60,191 nucleotides of DNA from Thalassobacillus devorans (GTDB taxonomy: Bacteria > Bacillota > Bacilli > Bacillales > Halobacillaceae): NCBI RefSeq assembly GCF_011761345.1, contig NZ_JAASRY010000009.1, forward strand, positions 1-60,191, written 5' to 3'. The position numbers and the translations under genes were made by a program. Under the pieces are notes generated by a model. It saw nothing but the letters and a program-made list of their open reading frames with translations. It ran no database searches and was not told the origin of the DNA. Below, piece after piece: positions 9,826 to 19,138 of this stretch (its first letter is position 1; every line of letters starts with the position of its first letter).

Positions 9826-11010
9826 ATGATGATTGATTATACAGCAATAGTGCTCGCAGCTGGTCAGGGAAAGCGAATGAAAGCGGGGAAAAACAAACAG
9901 TTTCTGCTGCTTGATGATAAACCTTTAATTATACATACCTTATCCGTTTTTGAGAAAGACGAGTGGTGTCGGGAGATTGTGTTAGTTATTAATGAAAGAG
10001 AGAAAGAGAGTATGCAGTCTCTGCTTGATGCTCACTCCTTTAAAACGGTTATCCGGTTGACGGCTGGAGGGAAAGAGCGTCAGGATAGTGTGTATCAAGG
10101 GTTGAAGTCGGTCTCCAATAAAACGATTCCAGTGTTCATTCATGATGGAGCAAGGCCGTTTGTGGAACAGTCCCACTTGCATGAGTTGGCAAAAGAAACG
10201 ATGGAACATGAGGCGGCATTGCTGGCAGTACCGGTTACAGATACAATCAAACAGCGGCATGGAAATAAGCTGACGACCCTGGACCGGACGACCTTATGGG
10301 CGGCCCAGACGCCACAAAGCTTTTCCTATCCATTGATTTTAGAAGCACATGAACAGGCGGAACAAGCCGGATATACGGGGACTGATGATGCTTCGCTTGT
10401 GGAACGGATGGGAAGAGATGTCAAGGTTGTACAAGGAAGCTATGATAATATGAAATTAACAACTCCAGAGGATAAGGCGAAAGCACTATCGCACCTTTCC
10501 CATAAAAACAACAAGGCGGGAGATGAAGGCATGTTTCGGATAGGACAAGGGTTTGATGTACATCAGCTTGCCGAAGGGAGGAAGTGCATCATCGGCGGTG
10601 TGGAGATCCCTTATGAAAAAGGATTGCTCGGCCACTCCGATGCAGATGTATTGCTTCATACAGTGGCAGATGCTTGTTTAGGCGCAATTGGGGAAGGAGA
10701 TATTGGCAAACACTTCCCAGATACAGATGAAGCATATAAGGACGCAGATTCTTCCAAACTGCTCGAAGATGTCTGGCAGCTGGTTCAGGAAAAAGGGTAC
10801 AGCCTGGGTAACCTGGATTGTACAGTGATTGCGCAAGCACCGAAAATGGCGCCTTATATTGAGGAAATTCGGAAAAATATTGCTGCGTTATTACAAGCGG
10901 ATATTAGCCGGGTCAATGTCAAAGCGACAACCACGGAAAAGTTAGGTTTTCCTGGAAGAGGCGAAGGAATTGCCTCACAAGCTGTTGTCCTTTTGCAGAA
11001 TGATAACTAA
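9826..11010 (+). CDS. ispDF: Bifunctional IspD/IspF isoprenoid enzyme (in-frame fusion)
   Basis: One 394-residue frame joins two enzymes of the non-mevalonate isoprenoid pathway. Residues 1-225 are IspD (MEP cytidylyltransferase), with [27 protein letters not shown] and VPVTDTIK. Residues 236-394 are IspF (MEcPP synthase), with GQGFDVH metal ligands, [12 protein letters not shown] and [17 protein letters not shown]. The linker at 226-235 (ending NNKAGDEG) has no stop codon. Met236 would start a normal 159-residue IspF, with GGGAG 9 bases ahead, so internal initiation is possible. B. subtilis keeps the two genes separate. A sequencing error is unlikely because both parts are intact and in frame. 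Confidence 0.93.
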   Translation: MMIDYTAIVLAAGQGKRMKAGKNKQFLLLDDKPLIIHTLSVFEKDEWCREIVLVINEREKESMQSLLDAHSFKTVIRLTAGGKERQDSVYQGLKSVSNKTIPVFIHDGARPFVEQSHLHELAKETMEHEAALLAVPVTDTIKQRHGNKLTTLDRTTLWAAQTPQSFSYPLILEAHEQAEQAGYTGTDDASLVERMGRDVKVVQGSYDNMKLTTPEDKAKALSHLSHKNNKAGDEGMFRIGQGFDVHQLAEGRKCIIGGVEIPYEKGLLGHSDADVLLHTVADACLGAIGEGDIGKHFPDTDEAYKDADSSKLLEDVWQLVQEKGYSLGNLDCTVIAQAPKMAPYIEEIRKNIAALLQADISRVNVKATTTEKLGFPGRGEGIASQAVVLLQNDN

Positions 11011-11023
11011 AAGACGGAAAAAA

Positions 11024-11032
11024 TGATAAAAT
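11024..11032 (+). promoter_or_regulatory. Weak extended -10 promoter candidate for gltX
   Basis: TGATAAAAT (11024-11032) fits an extended -10, but there is no clear -35. It is about 60 bases before the gltX start. Confidence 0.3.
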
Positions 11033-11090
11033 AGGACAAAGTGAAGAACGTCCTTCCATGGAGCGGAAACTAGAAAGGGGTAAACATACT

Positions 11091-12560
11091 ATGAACAACG
11101 AAGTGAGGGTGCGCTATGCACCAAGTCCAACGGGCCACCTGCATATCGGGAATGCCCGCACGGCTTTATTCAATTATTTATATGCGCGTCATTTAAATGG
11201 AAAATTCATCATTCGGGTGGAAGATACCGATGAAAAGCGAAACGTCGAAGGTGGCGAGAAAAGCCAGCTGGATTACTTGAAATGGCTTGGCATCGAGTGG
11301 GATGAAGGTGCGGATATCGGAGGAGAGTACGGACCTTACCGCCAAATGGAGCGGCTTGATATTTACCAAAAGTATGTGGACGACTTATTAGAACGTGACT
11401 TGGCTTACAAGTGCTATATGACTGCAGAAGAGCTGGAACAGGAACGGGAAGAACAGCGGGCGAAGGGGCAAGTACCTAAGTATTCTGGTGCTCATGCCAA
11501 CTTGACGCAGGAACAATGCGAGCAATTCGAAGCGGAAGGCCGTGAGCCGAGTATCCGATTGCGTGTACCGAAAGACCACACTTATACGTTCAATGATATT
11601 GTCCGTGGGGACATCAGTTTTGATTCCAGTGACTTTGGTGATTGGGTAATCGTAAAGAAGAACGGTACCCCGACATACAATTTCGCCGTTGCCATTGATG
11701 ACCATCTGATGGGTATATCCCATGTATTACGAGGAGAAGAACATATCTCCAATACACCGAAGCAAATGATGGTATATGAGGCATTCGGATGGGAATCGCC
11801 TAAATTTGGCCACATGACATTGATTTTAAATGAAAACCGTAAAAAGCTGAGTAAGCGTGATGAACACATCCTGCAGTTCATCGAGCAATACAAAAACCTT
11901 GGTTACTTGCCGGAAGCTTTGTTCAACTTCATTACACTGCTCGGCTGGTCCCCGGTAGGTGAAGAAGAAATCTTTACTAAAGGTCAATTTATCGAGATGT
12001 TCGATCCTGACCGTCTGTCCACTTCACCAGCTGTATTCGACCCGGCTAAACTGAAATGGATGAACAACCAGTACATCAAGGCGGCTGATTTCGACCAAGT
12101 GGTCGATTTAACGTTGCCGCATTTAATCCAAGCTGGACGTCTTCCTGAAGATTTGGACGGGGAAGAACGAAAATGGGCACTTGAATTAATCAGCCTTTAT
12201 CATGAACAATTAAGCTATGGTTCTGAAATTGTGGAATTGACAGAGTTATTCTTCAAACAGGAAATCGAGTATGACAGTGAGGCAATGGAAGTATTGGAAG
12301 GAGAGCAGGTTCCTGAAGTATTAAGCACCTTCAAGCAGAAGCTTGCCGAACTGGAAGAAGTGACACCGCAGAATATTAAAGCTCAAATCAAAGCGGTCCA
12401 GAAAGAAACGGGGCATAAAGGGAAGAAGCTGTTTATGCCGATCCGTGTAGCTACCACCGGTCAGACACATGGTCCCGAACTTCCTGATGCTATTCATCTG
12501 CTAGGTATCGATACGGTGACTGTCCGTTTGAATGATGTGCTGAATAAACTGGAAGCCTAA
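11091..12560 (+). CDS. gltX: Glutamyl-tRNA synthetase
   Basis: GltX charges tRNA-Glu, and in Bacillaceae also tRNA-Gln, whose glutamate is then amidated by GatCAB. The class I signatures are clear: [13 protein letters not shown] near residue 10 (HIGH) and KKLSKRD near 250 (KMSKS type). The predicted protein has 489 residues and the C-terminal anticodon-binding region ends normally. The ATG at 11091 gives the family start [15 protein letters not shown] after AGAAAGGGG; an in-frame ATG at 11058 lacks a ribosome site. Confidence 0.97.
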   Translation: MNNEVRVRYAPSPTGHLHIGNARTALFNYLYARHLNGKFIIRVEDTDEKRNVEGGEKSQLDYLKWLGIEWDEGADIGGEYGPYRQMERLDIYQKYVDDLLERDLAYKCYMTAEELEQEREEQRAKGQVPKYSGAHANLTQEQCEQFEAEGREPSIRLRVPKDHTYTFNDIVRGDISFDSSDFGDWVIVKKNGTPTYNFAVAIDDHLMGISHVLRGEEHISNTPKQMMVYEAFGWESPKFGHMTLILNENRKKLSKRDEHILQFIEQYKNLGYLPEALFNFITLLGWSPVGEEEIFTKGQFIEMFDPDRLSTSPAVFDPAKLKWMNNQYIKAADFDQVVDLTLPHLIQAGRLPEDLDGEERKWALELISLYHEQLSYGSEIVELTELFFKQEIEYDSEAMEVLEGEQVPEVLSTFKQKLAELEEVTPQNIKAQIKAVQKETGHKGKKLFMPIRVATTGQTHGPELPDAIHLLGIDTVTVRLNDVLNKLEA

Positions 12561-12564
12561 ATAA

Positions 12565-12593
12565 TTCACAAAGGGTCATGATTGTAATATAGT
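12565..12593 (+). promoter_or_regulatory. Promoter of the cysE-cysS leader
   Basis: TTCACA (12565-12570), 17 bases, TATAGT (12588-12593), just upstream of the T-box leader. The expected transcript begins near 12600. Confidence 0.55.
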
Positions 12594-12599
12594 AATAAT

Positions 12600-12862
12600 A
12601 CATTTAAGAAACGTATCATTAGGAACGTCGATGAGGAAAAGTAGAAAGCATCCCCCTTACACAGAGAGAACCACCCTGGCTGAAAGTGGTTTTAAGGCCT
12701 GCTTTTGAATTGCCCCTCTGAGTCTTGCGTCGAACGAAGTAGGCGGAAGCGGGTTCTCCCGTTATAGAGAATTGAGTTGGAGAAAGGTACTTTCTCAAAC
12801 AGAGTGGAACCGCGCGTGGAGCGTCTCTGTGCTGATCAGCAGCATAGAGGCGCTTTTTTATT
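12600..12862 (+). ncRNA. Cysteine-specific T-box riboswitch
   Basis: The leader contains the T-box core AGAGTGGAACCGCG (12801-12814) followed by a terminator (stem about 12819-12853, then T run). The 5' part has the AGAGAG motif (12663-12668), the GGCTGAAAGTGG apical element and a specifier region GAATTGCCCC. Aligned with the B. subtilis tyrS layout, the specifier codon is TGC (12711-12713), cysteine. Uncharged tRNA-Cys should pair with TGC and with the T-box bulge, allowing read-through into cysE-cysS. That agrees with the genes it controls. Confidence 0.92.
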
Positions 12863-12949
12863 TTTTAAGAAAGTTTTAGATTTACGAATGCTTTCGTCAT
12901 AAGCCAAAGGCGATAAGTAGGTTTTCTAATATATTTAAGGAGGTCAAGT

Positions 12950-13621
12950 ATGGGGCTATTCAAAATGTTCAAGGAAGATGTAGATGTCGTGTTTGACCAG
13001 GATCCGGCAGCTCGCACGTATTTTGAAGTTATTCTTACCTATTCCGGGCTGCATGCCATATGGGCGCACAGGGTGGCCCATGCTTGTTATAAACGGAAGT
13101 TTTTCTTTATCGCCCGTGTGATCTCACAAATCAGCCGCTTTTTCACAGGTATTGAGATTCATCCCGGTGCCACAATCGGACGTCGTTTTTTTATCGACCA
13201 TGGTATGGGCGTGGTAATTGGGGAAACCTGTGAAATAGGAGATAATGTGACTATTTTCCAAGGAGTCACGCTAGGGGGCACAGGGAAGGAAAAAGGAAAA
13301 AGACACCCGACTTTGCTGGATAACTCCCTTGTCGCTACAGGGGCGAAAGTGCTTGGTTCGATAACCATCGGGGAAAATTCCAAAGTGGGAGCAGGGTCTG
13401 TGGTATTGAAAGATGTTCCTGATAATTCTACCGTAGTAGGGATTCCGGGAAGGGTAGTCATCCAGGACGGGAAGAAATTAAGGAAGAAGGACCTGGATCA
13501 CCACAAGCTTCCTGATCCGGTTTATGATCGATTGAAAACGATGGAAGAAGAAATCATGCGGTTGAGACAACAGATTGACGATAGCGAAGGAGCGATTTAC
13601 GATGGCCATAAAAATTTATAA
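12950..13621 (+). CDS. cysE: Serine O-acetyltransferase
   Basis: CysE makes O-acetylserine from serine and acetyl-CoA, the first step of cysteine synthesis. The protein has 223 residues: a helical N-terminal half, then a left-handed beta helix from about residue 65 made of hexapeptide repeats, with the catalytic [10 protein letters not shown] and the acetyl-CoA loop [24 protein letters not shown] precedes the ATG. The gene overlaps cysS by 20 bases, so synthesis of cysteine and its tRNA charging share one T-box-controlled transcript. Confidence 0.97.
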   Translation: MGLFKMFKEDVDVVFDQDPAARTYFEVILTYSGLHAIWAHRVAHACYKRKFFFIARVISQISRFFTGIEIHPGATIGRRFFIDHGMGVVIGETCEIGDNVTIFQGVTLGGTGKEKGKRHPTLLDNSLVATGAKVLGSITIGENSKVGAGSVVLKDVPDNSTVVGIPGRVVIQDGKKLRKKDLDHHKLPDPVYDRLKTMEEEIMRLRQQIDDSEGAIYDGHKNL

Positions 13622-14996
13622 CACGCTTAAACGGACGAAAGAGGTATTCACACCTCTCGAAGAAGGTAAAGTGAAAATGTATGTATGCGGACCGACCGTA
13701 TATAACTATATCCATATCGGAAATGCCCGTCCGGCTATCGTATTTGATACTGTTCGCCGGTATTTCGAATATAAGGGTTATAACGTCGATTATGTACTCA
13801 ACTTTACAGATGTTGATGACAAGCTGATTAAAGCAGCTAATGAAATGGGGGAAGAAGTGCCCACGATTGCCGACAGGTTCATAGGCGCCTACAAAGAAGA
13901 CGTCAAAGCACTTGGTGTAAAGGAAGCTGCCCATCATCCCCGTGTTACCGAAAATATGCCTGAAATCATTGAATTCATCAAGGGTTTGATTGAGAAAGGG
14001 CATGCCTACGAATCCGACGGAGATGTTTATTTTAAGACACGGTCTTTTGATGAGTACGGCAAACTGTCCCATCAGTCCATTGATGAACTTCGCACTGGGG
14101 CACGGATTCAAGTTGGTGAGAAGAAGGAAGATCCGCTTGACTTTACTTTATGGAAGCAGGCGAAACCGGGAGAGATTTCCTGGGAGAGCCCATGGGGCAA
14201 AGGGCGCCCGGGCTGGCATATCGAATGCTCGACAATGGCCAAAAAGTATTTAGGTGAAACCATCGATATTCATGCGGGAGGACAGGATTTAACATTCCCG
14301 CACCATGAAAATGAGATTGCCCAATCGGAAGCACATAACTGCCAGACGTTCGCAAATTATTGGATGCACAATGGTTATATCAATGTGGAAAATGAAAAAA
14401 TGTCCAAGTCGCTTGGCAACTTTGTCCTTGCCCATGACTTAATCCAAAAGCATGATCCAAATATCATCCGCTTCTTTATGCTAAGTGTCCATTATCGTCA
14501 CCCAATCAACTTCAGTGATGCACTTCTGGAAGGGGCGAAAAACAGCTTTGACCGTATCCGCAATGCCTATGAAAATCTTCAGCATCGTAAACAAGCGAGC
14601 ATGGATCAAGACGGCCAGAAGGAGTGGCTGGAAAAAGTGGCACAGCATAAACAGCAGTTTGAAGAAGAGATGGACGATGATTTTAATACCGCCAATGCGA
14701 TATCGGTATTATTTGATTTGACGAAAGATGCCAACCTGTATCTTCAATCCCCGCAAACTTCTACAAAAGTGATTGAAGCGTTCGAGGAAGCTCTGGTTTC
14801 GCTTACGGGAATTCTCGGAGTAGAATTGAAGCAGGAAGAGCTGATTGATGAAGAAATTGAAGCCTTAATCCAAAAACGGATTGAAGCAAGAAAGAACAGG
14901 AACTTTGAACTTGCCGACCAAATCCGTGATGATTTGAAAGCAAGGGATATCATTTTAGAAGATACACCACAAGGGACACGCTGGAAGCGGGGATGA
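13602..14996 (+). CDS. cysS: Cysteinyl-tRNA synthetase
   Basis: CysS charges tRNA-Cys. The 464-residue protein shows [16 protein letters not shown] with the first zinc cysteine and HIGH-type motif, the zinc ligands in WHIECSTMA and [12 protein letters not shown], and KMSKSLGN as the second class I signature. The C-terminal DALR and anticodon regions are complete. The start at 13602 lies inside the end of cysE, with GAAGGA upstream; an earlier in-frame start at 13575 would overlap further and add a non-family N-terminus. Confidence 0.97.
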   Translation: MAIKIYNTLKRTKEVFTPLEEGKVKMYVCGPTVYNYIHIGNARPAIVFDTVRRYFEYKGYNVDYVLNFTDVDDKLIKAANEMGEEVPTIADRFIGAYKEDVKALGVKEAAHHPRVTENMPEIIEFIKGLIEKGHAYESDGDVYFKTRSFDEYGKLSHQSIDELRTGARIQVGEKKEDPLDFTLWKQAKPGEISWESPWGKGRPGWHIECSTMAKKYLGETIDIHAGGQDLTFPHHENEIAQSEAHNCQTFANYWMHNGYINVENEKMSKSLGNFVLAHDLIQKHDPNIIRFFMLSVHYRHPINFSDALLEGAKNSFDRIRNAYENLQHRKQASMDQDGQKEWLEKVAQHKQQFEEEMDDDFNTANAISVLFDLTKDANLYLQSPQTSTKVIEAFEEALVSLTGILGVELKQEELIDEEIEALIQKRIEARKNRNFELADQIRDDLKARDIILEDTPQGTRWKRG

Positions 14997-14999
14997 ACC

Positions 15000-15413
15000 A
15001 TGGAGAAGATGGAAGTGAAACAAATGAAGAGCCTGGCCCTTGCTTATATGGGTGATGCTGTATATGAGATGCATGTGCGGCATCACTTATTAAACCAAGG
15101 TGCTGTAATGCCGAATCAACTGCACCGTTCTGCGGTCCGCTTTGTTGCAGCTACCTCCCAGGCGGCTGTCGTACAAGCCTGGATAGCCGATGACTTTTTG
15201 ACTGAGGAAGAGCAAGGGGTCGTAAGAAGGGGAAGGAACGCTAAGTCTGGTTCCATTCCAAAAAATACCGATGTGCAAACGTATCGTTACAGTACAGGAT
15301 TTGAAGCACTGCTTGGGTACCATTATCTCTCAGGGTCTTTGGGTCGTCTCGAGGAACTTGTAACAGACGCTATCCGACAAGTAGAAGAGAAAGGAGTTGA
15401 TAGGAATGAGTGA
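15000..15413 (+). CDS. mrnC: Mini-ribonuclease 3 MrnC
   Basis: MrnC trims both ends of 23S rRNA precursors. It is an RNase III catalytic domain without the double-stranded RNA-binding domain, and 137 residues is normal. The catalytic acidic region [11 protein letters not shown] lies near residue 14, and the conserved [20 protein letters not shown] block and [10 protein letters not shown] follow. The gene begins 3 bases after the cysS stop and overlaps rlmB by 8 bases. Confidence 0.95.
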   Translation: MEKMEVKQMKSLALAYMGDAVYEMHVRHHLLNQGAVMPNQLHRSAVRFVAATSQAAVVQAWIADDFLTEEEQGVVRRGRNAKSGSIPKNTDVQTYRYSTGFEALLGYHYLSGSLGRLEELVTDAIRQVEEKGVDRNE

Positions 15414-16149
15414 AGAATGGATCATCGGGAAAAATCCTGTATTTGAAGCGTTGAAGTCAGGTCGTACCATCAACAAAGTATTTGTTTCTGATCAGTTGCA
15501 GCATCAGGCATTTCAGAAGATCCAAAACCTGGCGAAAGAAAATGGGGCGCTGGTTCAAAAGGTGCCTAGGAAAAAAATCGATCAACTGGTCGACGGTAAC
15601 CACCAAGGGGTAGCGGCATCGGTCGCTGCCTATGATTACAGTTCGTTAGATGACTTATTCGCAAAAGCAGAGACCTTGGGTGAGGCTCCTTTTTTCATCA
15701 TGCTGGATGAAATCTCAGATCCCCATAATCTTGGTTCTGTTCTGCGAACAGCAGACGCGGTCGGGGCTCATGGAGTAATTATTCCTAAGCGTCGTTCAGT
15801 CGGGTTGACTGCTACAGTAGCCAAAACATCAGCCGGTGCCATTGAATATATGCCGGTCGCCCGGGTGACGAACCTCTCTCGTACGATAGATGAATTGAAG
15901 GAGCGGCATGTGTGGGTGGCAGGAACCGACGCGGAAGGTACAGAAGATTATCGCCAATTGGATGGTGAGATGCCAATTGCCCTGGTGATCGGGAGTGAAG
16001 GGAAGGGAATCAGCCGGATTATCAAGGAAAAATGTGATTGGACAATCTCACTTCCGATGAAGGGTAAGGTAACATCTTTAAATGCTTCCGTCGCTGCGTC
16101 CCTCTTAATGTATGAAGTCTATCGTAAACGAAATCCAATAGGACAATAA
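15406..16149 (+). CDS. rlmB: 23S rRNA (guanosine-2'-O)-methyltransferase RlmB/TrmH family
   Basis: This SPOUT-class enzyme should methylate a 23S rRNA guanosine (G2251 in E. coli numbering). It has 247 residues: an N-terminal substrate-binding domain to about 75, then the knotted SpoU domain with [29 protein letters not shown] and [20 protein letters not shown]. The start at 15406 follows AAGGAG by 9 bases; a TTG nine bases earlier abuts the ribosome site and is rejected. The exact target in this species is inferred from the family. Confidence 0.92.
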   Translation: MSEEWIIGKNPVFEALKSGRTINKVFVSDQLQHQAFQKIQNLAKENGALVQKVPRKKIDQLVDGNHQGVAASVAAYDYSSLDDLFAKAETLGEAPFFIMLDEISDPHNLGSVLRTADAVGAHGVIIPKRRSVGLTATVAKTSAGAIEYMPVARVTNLSRTIDELKERHVWVAGTDAEGTEDYRQLDGEMPIALVIGSEGKGISRIIKEKCDWTISLPMKGKVTSLNASVAASLLMYEVYRKRNPIGQ

Positions 16150-16151
16150 CG

Positions 16152-16661
16152 ATGATTGTACTATTAGTAGATGGTTATAACATGATCGGCGCCTGGCCTG
16201 AGTTGAAGATTTTAAAAGATAAAGACCTCAGCCAGGCGCGTGACCTGTTGATCGACATGATGGCTGAGTATCAGTCGTATACCGGTGACCGTGTCATCAT
16301 CGTGTTTGATGCTTATCATGTGAGGGGACTGGCAAACAAAGAAAAAAACCATCGCGTGGAAGTAATATTCACCAGGGAAAATGAAACAGCGGATGAGCGG
16401 ATTGAGAAATTAGCGGGAGAGTTGAATGATGTACGGACCCAGGTGTATGTAGCTACCTCGGATTACGCGGAGCAGCGGACAATCTTTGGGCAAGGTGCTT
16501 TTCGAAAGTCTGCGAGGGAGCTGTACATCGAAGTGAAAAATATTGAAAGAACCATCGAGAAGGATGTAGAAGCTCATAAACAACTAAAATATCAGCCTAA
16601 AATACCGATAAAAAAAGAGGTGCTGGACGTTTTTGAGAAATGGCGCCGGGGTGATAAATGA
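16152..16661 (+). CDS. rae1: Rae1-type ribosome-dependent mRNA endonuclease (NYN domain)
   Basis: The 169-residue protein matches B. subtilis Rae1 (YacP), a PIN/NYN-fold nuclease that cuts certain mRNAs in the ribosomal A site. The acidic catalytic positions are visible in LLVDGYNMIGAWPEL at the N-terminus, VIIVFDAYHVRG near residue 52 and VATSDYAEQRT near 98. The gene starts 2 bases after the rlmB stop, with no strong ribosome site, so translation may be coupled. It ends before the sigH promoter. Confidence 0.92.
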   Translation: MIVLLVDGYNMIGAWPELKILKDKDLSQARDLLIDMMAEYQSYTGDRVIIVFDAYHVRGLANKEKNHRVEVIFTRENETADERIEKLAGELNDVRTQVYVATSDYAEQRTIFGQGAFRKSARELYIEVKNIERTIEKDVEAHKQLKYQPKIPIKKEVLDVFEKWRRGDK

Positions 16662-16674
16662 GCCAAGAGCCTTG

Positions 16675-16704
16675 TTGACGTTTTGGAAGGGCTTACTGTA
16701 TAAT
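16675..16704 (+). promoter_or_regulatory. Promoter of sigH
   Basis: TTGACG (16675-16680), 18 bases, TATAAT (16699-16704). In B. subtilis sigH is read by SigA and repressed by AbrB; no AbrB site can be recognised by eye. Confidence 0.7.
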
Positions 16705-16745
16705 ATTTCTATATTCAGGGCACTATGGGTCGGGGGGAATCCTGA

Positions 16746-17396
16746 GTGAGCATCGTTCAAAAAGAAGTGGACATCAATGATTACGAAAAGCTGGAAGATG
16801 AAGAAATCATCGAACGGATTAATGAGGGTCATAGCCAGGCGCTCGATTATCTGATCAATAAGTACAAAAATTTTGTCCGTGCCAAAGCCCGGACGTATTT
16901 TCTGATTGGTGCAGATCGTGAGGATATTGTGCAGGAGGGTATGATCGGTCTTTATAAAGCCATTCGGGACTATAAAGAAGATAAGCTCTCATCCTTTAAA
17001 GCCTTCGCTGAATTATGTGTCACCCGCCAGATTATTACCGCCATCAAAACCGCCACTCGTCAAAAACATATTCCGCTTAATTCTTATGTATCCTTGGACA
17101 AGCCGATTTATGATGAAGAATCCGACCGTACCCTGCTGGACGTGATAGCTGGATCAAAAGCCATTGATCCGCAAGAATTAATTGTTAATAAAGAAAAATT
17201 CGACGACATGGAAGATAAAATTTCAGAATTATTAAGCGACTTGGAGCGAAAAGTACTCACTCTCTACCTGGATGGAAGATCCTATCAGGAAATTTCTGCT
17301 GAGTTGGACAGGCATGTAAAGTCGATTGATAATGCCTTGCAGCGAGTGAAGCGGAAACTGGAAAAATACCTGGAAGTAGCTGAAATCATATTATAA
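16746..17396 (+). CDS. sigH: RNA polymerase sigma-H factor
   Basis: SigH directs early sporulation and stationary-phase genes. The protein has 216 residues. Region 2 carries GADREDIVQEGMIGLYKAIRDYK, and region 4 near the C-terminus carries DGRSYQEISAELDRHVKSIDNALQRVKRKLEKYL, the helix-turn-helix for the -35. The start is GTG at 16746, 8 bases after CGGGGGG. It has its own promoter. Its presence with cwlD, gerD, kbaA and pdaB marks a spore former. Confidence 0.98.
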   Translation: MSIVQKEVDINDYEKLEDEEIIERINEGHSQALDYLINKYKNFVRAKARTYFLIGADREDIVQEGMIGLYKAIRDYKEDKLSSFKAFAELCVTRQIITAIKTATRQKHIPLNSYVSLDKPIYDEESDRTLLDVIAGSKAIDPQELIVNKEKFDDMEDKISELLSDLERKVLTLYLDGRSYQEISAELDRHVKSIDNALQRVKRKLEKYLEVAEIIL

Positions 17397-17403
17397 TCCT
17401 GCA

Positions 17404-17432
17404 TTGACATGCCTTGACATGCGTGCTACATT
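17404..17432 (+). promoter_or_regulatory. SigA promoter of rpmG-secE
   Basis: TTGACA (17404-17409), 17 bases, TACATT (17427-17432) with an extended -10 TGC. A second TTGACA repeats ten bases downstream at 17414-17419 but has no well-placed -10. Confidence 0.75.
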
Positions 17433-17470
17433 TATGAGAGTGAAAATTCCTCTTATTTGAGGGGTGTATG

Positions 17471-17620
17471 ATGAGGAAAAAAGTAGTCTTAGCCTGTACT
17501 GTTTGTATGAATAGAAATTACAGTTCTTATAAAAACCCGTCGAACCAAGCGGAACGGCTTGAGGTTCGTAAATTTTGTAAAAAATGCGGCAAACACACAT
17601 TGCATCGAGAAACAAAATAG
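17471..17620 (+). CDS. rpmG: 50S ribosomal protein L33
   Basis: A 49-residue L33 of the zinc-binding form, with C9/C12 (ACTVC) and C36/C39 (CKKC) and the usual ending [17 protein letters not shown] precedes two adjacent ATG codons (17468, 17471); the second gives the family start MRKK. In Bacillaceae this copy precedes secE. Other L33 paralogues may exist elsewhere. Confidence 0.93.
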   Translation: MRKKVVLACTVCMNRNYSSYKNPSNQAERLEVRKFCKKCGKHTLHRETK

Positions 17621-17660
17621 AGAAAGAAGCCGACAGGCGCAAGGTTGGGGGAGGTTTAGC

Positions 17661-17837
17661 ATGTTTAAGTTCTTGAAGAACGTGTCTCGTGAAATGCAGA
17701 AGGTCAGCTGGCCTAAAGGTCAGGAACTTGTGCGCTACACGATAACTGTTTTAACTACAGTGGCATTTGTTTCTGTGTTCTTCGCAGTCATCGATTTAGG
17801 CATTTCTTGGGGTCTTGAATTATTCTTCCCTGAATAA
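17661..17837 (+). CDS. secE: Preprotein translocase subunit SecE
   Basis: SecE is the small clamp subunit of the SecYEG channel. The protein is 58 residues with an amphipathic N-terminal helix carrying EMQKVSWPKGQEL and one membrane segment at about residues 28-50, as usual in Gram-positives. GGGGGAGG precedes the ATG. It lies between rpmG and nusG; a terminator-like hairpin follows. Confidence 0.95.
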   Translation: MFKFLKNVSREMQKVSWPKGQELVRYTITVLTTVAFVSVFFAVIDLGISWGLELFFPE

Positions 17838-17850
17838 TGCTGTCGGATTT

Positions 17851-17859
17851 ATGCTATAA
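17851..17859 (+). promoter_or_regulatory. Extended -10 promoter candidate before nusG
   Basis: TGCTATAATG includes a perfect extended -10 (TGC then TATAAT at 17854-17859), without a good -35. It lies between secE and the hairpin before nusG. Confidence 0.5.
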
Positions 17860-17880
17860 TGGTGAATAAGATTGACGTTT

Positions 17881-17906
17881 AAAAACCCGTTCCGCGGGTT
17901 TTTTCA
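17881..17906 (+). terminator. Terminator or attenuator between secE and nusG
   Basis: AACCCG and CGGGTT form a short stem followed by six T residues. It can end the rpmG-secE message, and it can also stop transcripts starting at the extended -10 thirty bases upstream. Confidence 0.75.
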
Positions 17907-17961
17907 ATGCTCAAATTTTGAAAGATAAGGGAGGGAAGGGCAAGGAGCTTGTCCTGTATAC

Positions 17962-18495
17962 ATGGAAAAAAGATGGTATGTGGTTCACACCTATTCCGGT
18001 TACGAAAATAAAGTAAAAACGAATTTAGAAAAGCGTGTCGAGTCGATGGGAATGGAAGATAAAATCTTCCGTGTACTAGTGCCCGAAGACGAAGAAACAG
18101 AAATAAAAAATGGGAAACGGAAAGTAGCGAAGAAAAAAGTATTCCCTGGATATGTACTGGCTGAAATGGTGATGACCGATGATTCCTGGTATGTTGTCCG
18201 CAACACACCTGGTGTGACCGGGTTTGTCGGATCGACAGGCTCCGGTTCAAAGCCGACCCCTCTCCTGCCTGAAGAAGTAGAGACGGTGCTTAAGCGTATG
18301 GGAATGAAAGAGCCGGTCACCGACATCGATTTTGAATTGAAAGAAAGTGTCTCAGTGACCGATGGTCCTTTCGCCAATTTCACGGGTACAATCGAACATA
18401 TCGACCTGGATAAACAAAAGGTGAAAGTCCACGTAAATATGTTCGGGAGAGAGACTCCGGTAGAACTGGACTTCTCTCAAATTGAAAAATTATAA
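17962..18495 (+). CDS. nusG: Transcription elongation/termination factor NusG
   Basis: NusG binds RNA polymerase and, in Bacillus, can cause pausing. The 177-residue protein has the NGN domain at residues 1-110 (EKRWYVVHTYSGYENKVK, FPGYVLAEM, NTPGVTGFVG) and the C-terminal KOW domain (DGPFANFTGTIEHID). CAAGGAGC lies 13 bases before the ATG, and AAGGGAGGG further upstream. It precedes the rplK promoter. Confidence 0.97.
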   Translation: MEKRWYVVHTYSGYENKVKTNLEKRVESMGMEDKIFRVLVPEDEETEIKNGKRKVAKKKVFPGYVLAEMVMTDDSWYVVRNTPGVTGFVGSTGSGSKPTPLLPEEVETVLKRMGMKEPVTDIDFELKESVSVTDGPFANFTGTIEHIDLDKQKVKVHVNMFGRETPVELDFSQIEKL

Positions 18496-18503
18496 CTCTC
18501 CTC

Positions 18504-18532
18504 TTGCAAACAGGTCATAAAGATGCTAAAAT
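18504..18532 (+). promoter_or_regulatory. Promoter of the rplK leader
   Basis: TTGCAA (18504-18509), 17 bases, TAAAAT (18527-18532) with extended -10 TGC. It gives a leader of about 100 bases before rplK. Confidence 0.7.
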
Positions 18533-18587
18533 TTTTATGTTCTTTATGTGCCTCGGACAAAGAGGAAGTCAACATATTGTAATCTGA

Positions 18588-18613
18588 GTGGGAGGGCATC
18601 GCCCCATTACCAC
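18588..18613 (+). promoter_or_regulatory. L1-type RNA hairpin in the rplK leader
   Basis: GTGG (18588-18591) pairs with CCAC (18610-18613), and GGGC (18594-18597) with GCCC (18601-18604). An asymmetric internal loop, GA opposite a CATTA-type strand, separates the two helices. This shape fits known L1 targets, in which L1 represses its own operon. A near copy precedes rplA. Binding is inferred. Confidence 0.55.
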
Positions 18614-18639
18614 ATCACGGACTTAAGGAGGTGTGTCTC

Positions 18640-19065
18640 GTGGCTAAAAAAGTAATCAAAGTAGTAAAGCTTCAAATCCCTGCAGGTAAAGCTAACCCAG
18701 CACCGCCAGTAGGACCAGCGCTAGGTCAAGCGGGTATCAACATCATGGGTTTCTGTAAGGAGTTCAACGCTCGCACACAAGAACAAGCGGGAATGATCAT
18801 TCCAGTTGAAATCACGGTATTTGAAGACCGTTCATTTACATTTATTACGAAGACTCCGCCAGCTGCAGTGCTTCTTAAAAAAGCAGCCGGTATTGATACT
18901 GCATCAGGCGAACCGAACCGTAACAAGGTTGCAACGCTTAAGCGTGACCAGGTAAAAGAGATTGCGGAAACAAAAATGCCTGACTTGAATGCTGCTGACG
19001 TTGAAGCTGCTATGCGTATGGTTGAAGGTACTGCGCGTAGTATGGGTATCGTTATCGAAGACTAA
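18640..19065 (+). CDS. rplK: 50S ribosomal protein L11
   Basis: L11 forms part of the GTPase-associated centre and the thiostrepton site. The 141-residue protein has the proline-rich N-domain ([18 protein letters not shown]) and the RNA-binding C-domain ending [18 protein letters not shown]. The start is GTG at 18640, 7 bases after AAGGAGGTG; an upstream in-frame start at 18631 lies within the ribosome site. Confidence 0.98.
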   Translation: MAKKVIKVVKLQIPAGKANPAPPVGPALGQAGINIMGFCKEFNARTQEQAGMIIPVEITVFEDRSFTFITKTPPAAVLLKKAAGIDTASGEPNRNKVATLKRDQVKEIAETKMPDLNAADVEAAMRMVEGTARSMGIVIED

Positions 19066-19138
19066 TCCCACAGCGTCGCTCTTATTGGAGTTAAAGGTTG
19101 CGAGAATGGAGGTTGCTTTCATTCCGCAACCTTTATTC

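Noticed and set aside
9826-11010. IspDF as a frameshift or assembly error
   Set aside because: Considered because the fusion is unusual here. Both domains are full length, the same frame is kept through the linker, and the linker keeps sensible codons, so an error is the less likely reading.
13554-14111. 185-residue minus-strand frame over cysE/cysS
   Set aside because: Antisense to two intact, co-transcribed genes, with no promoter or ribosome site.
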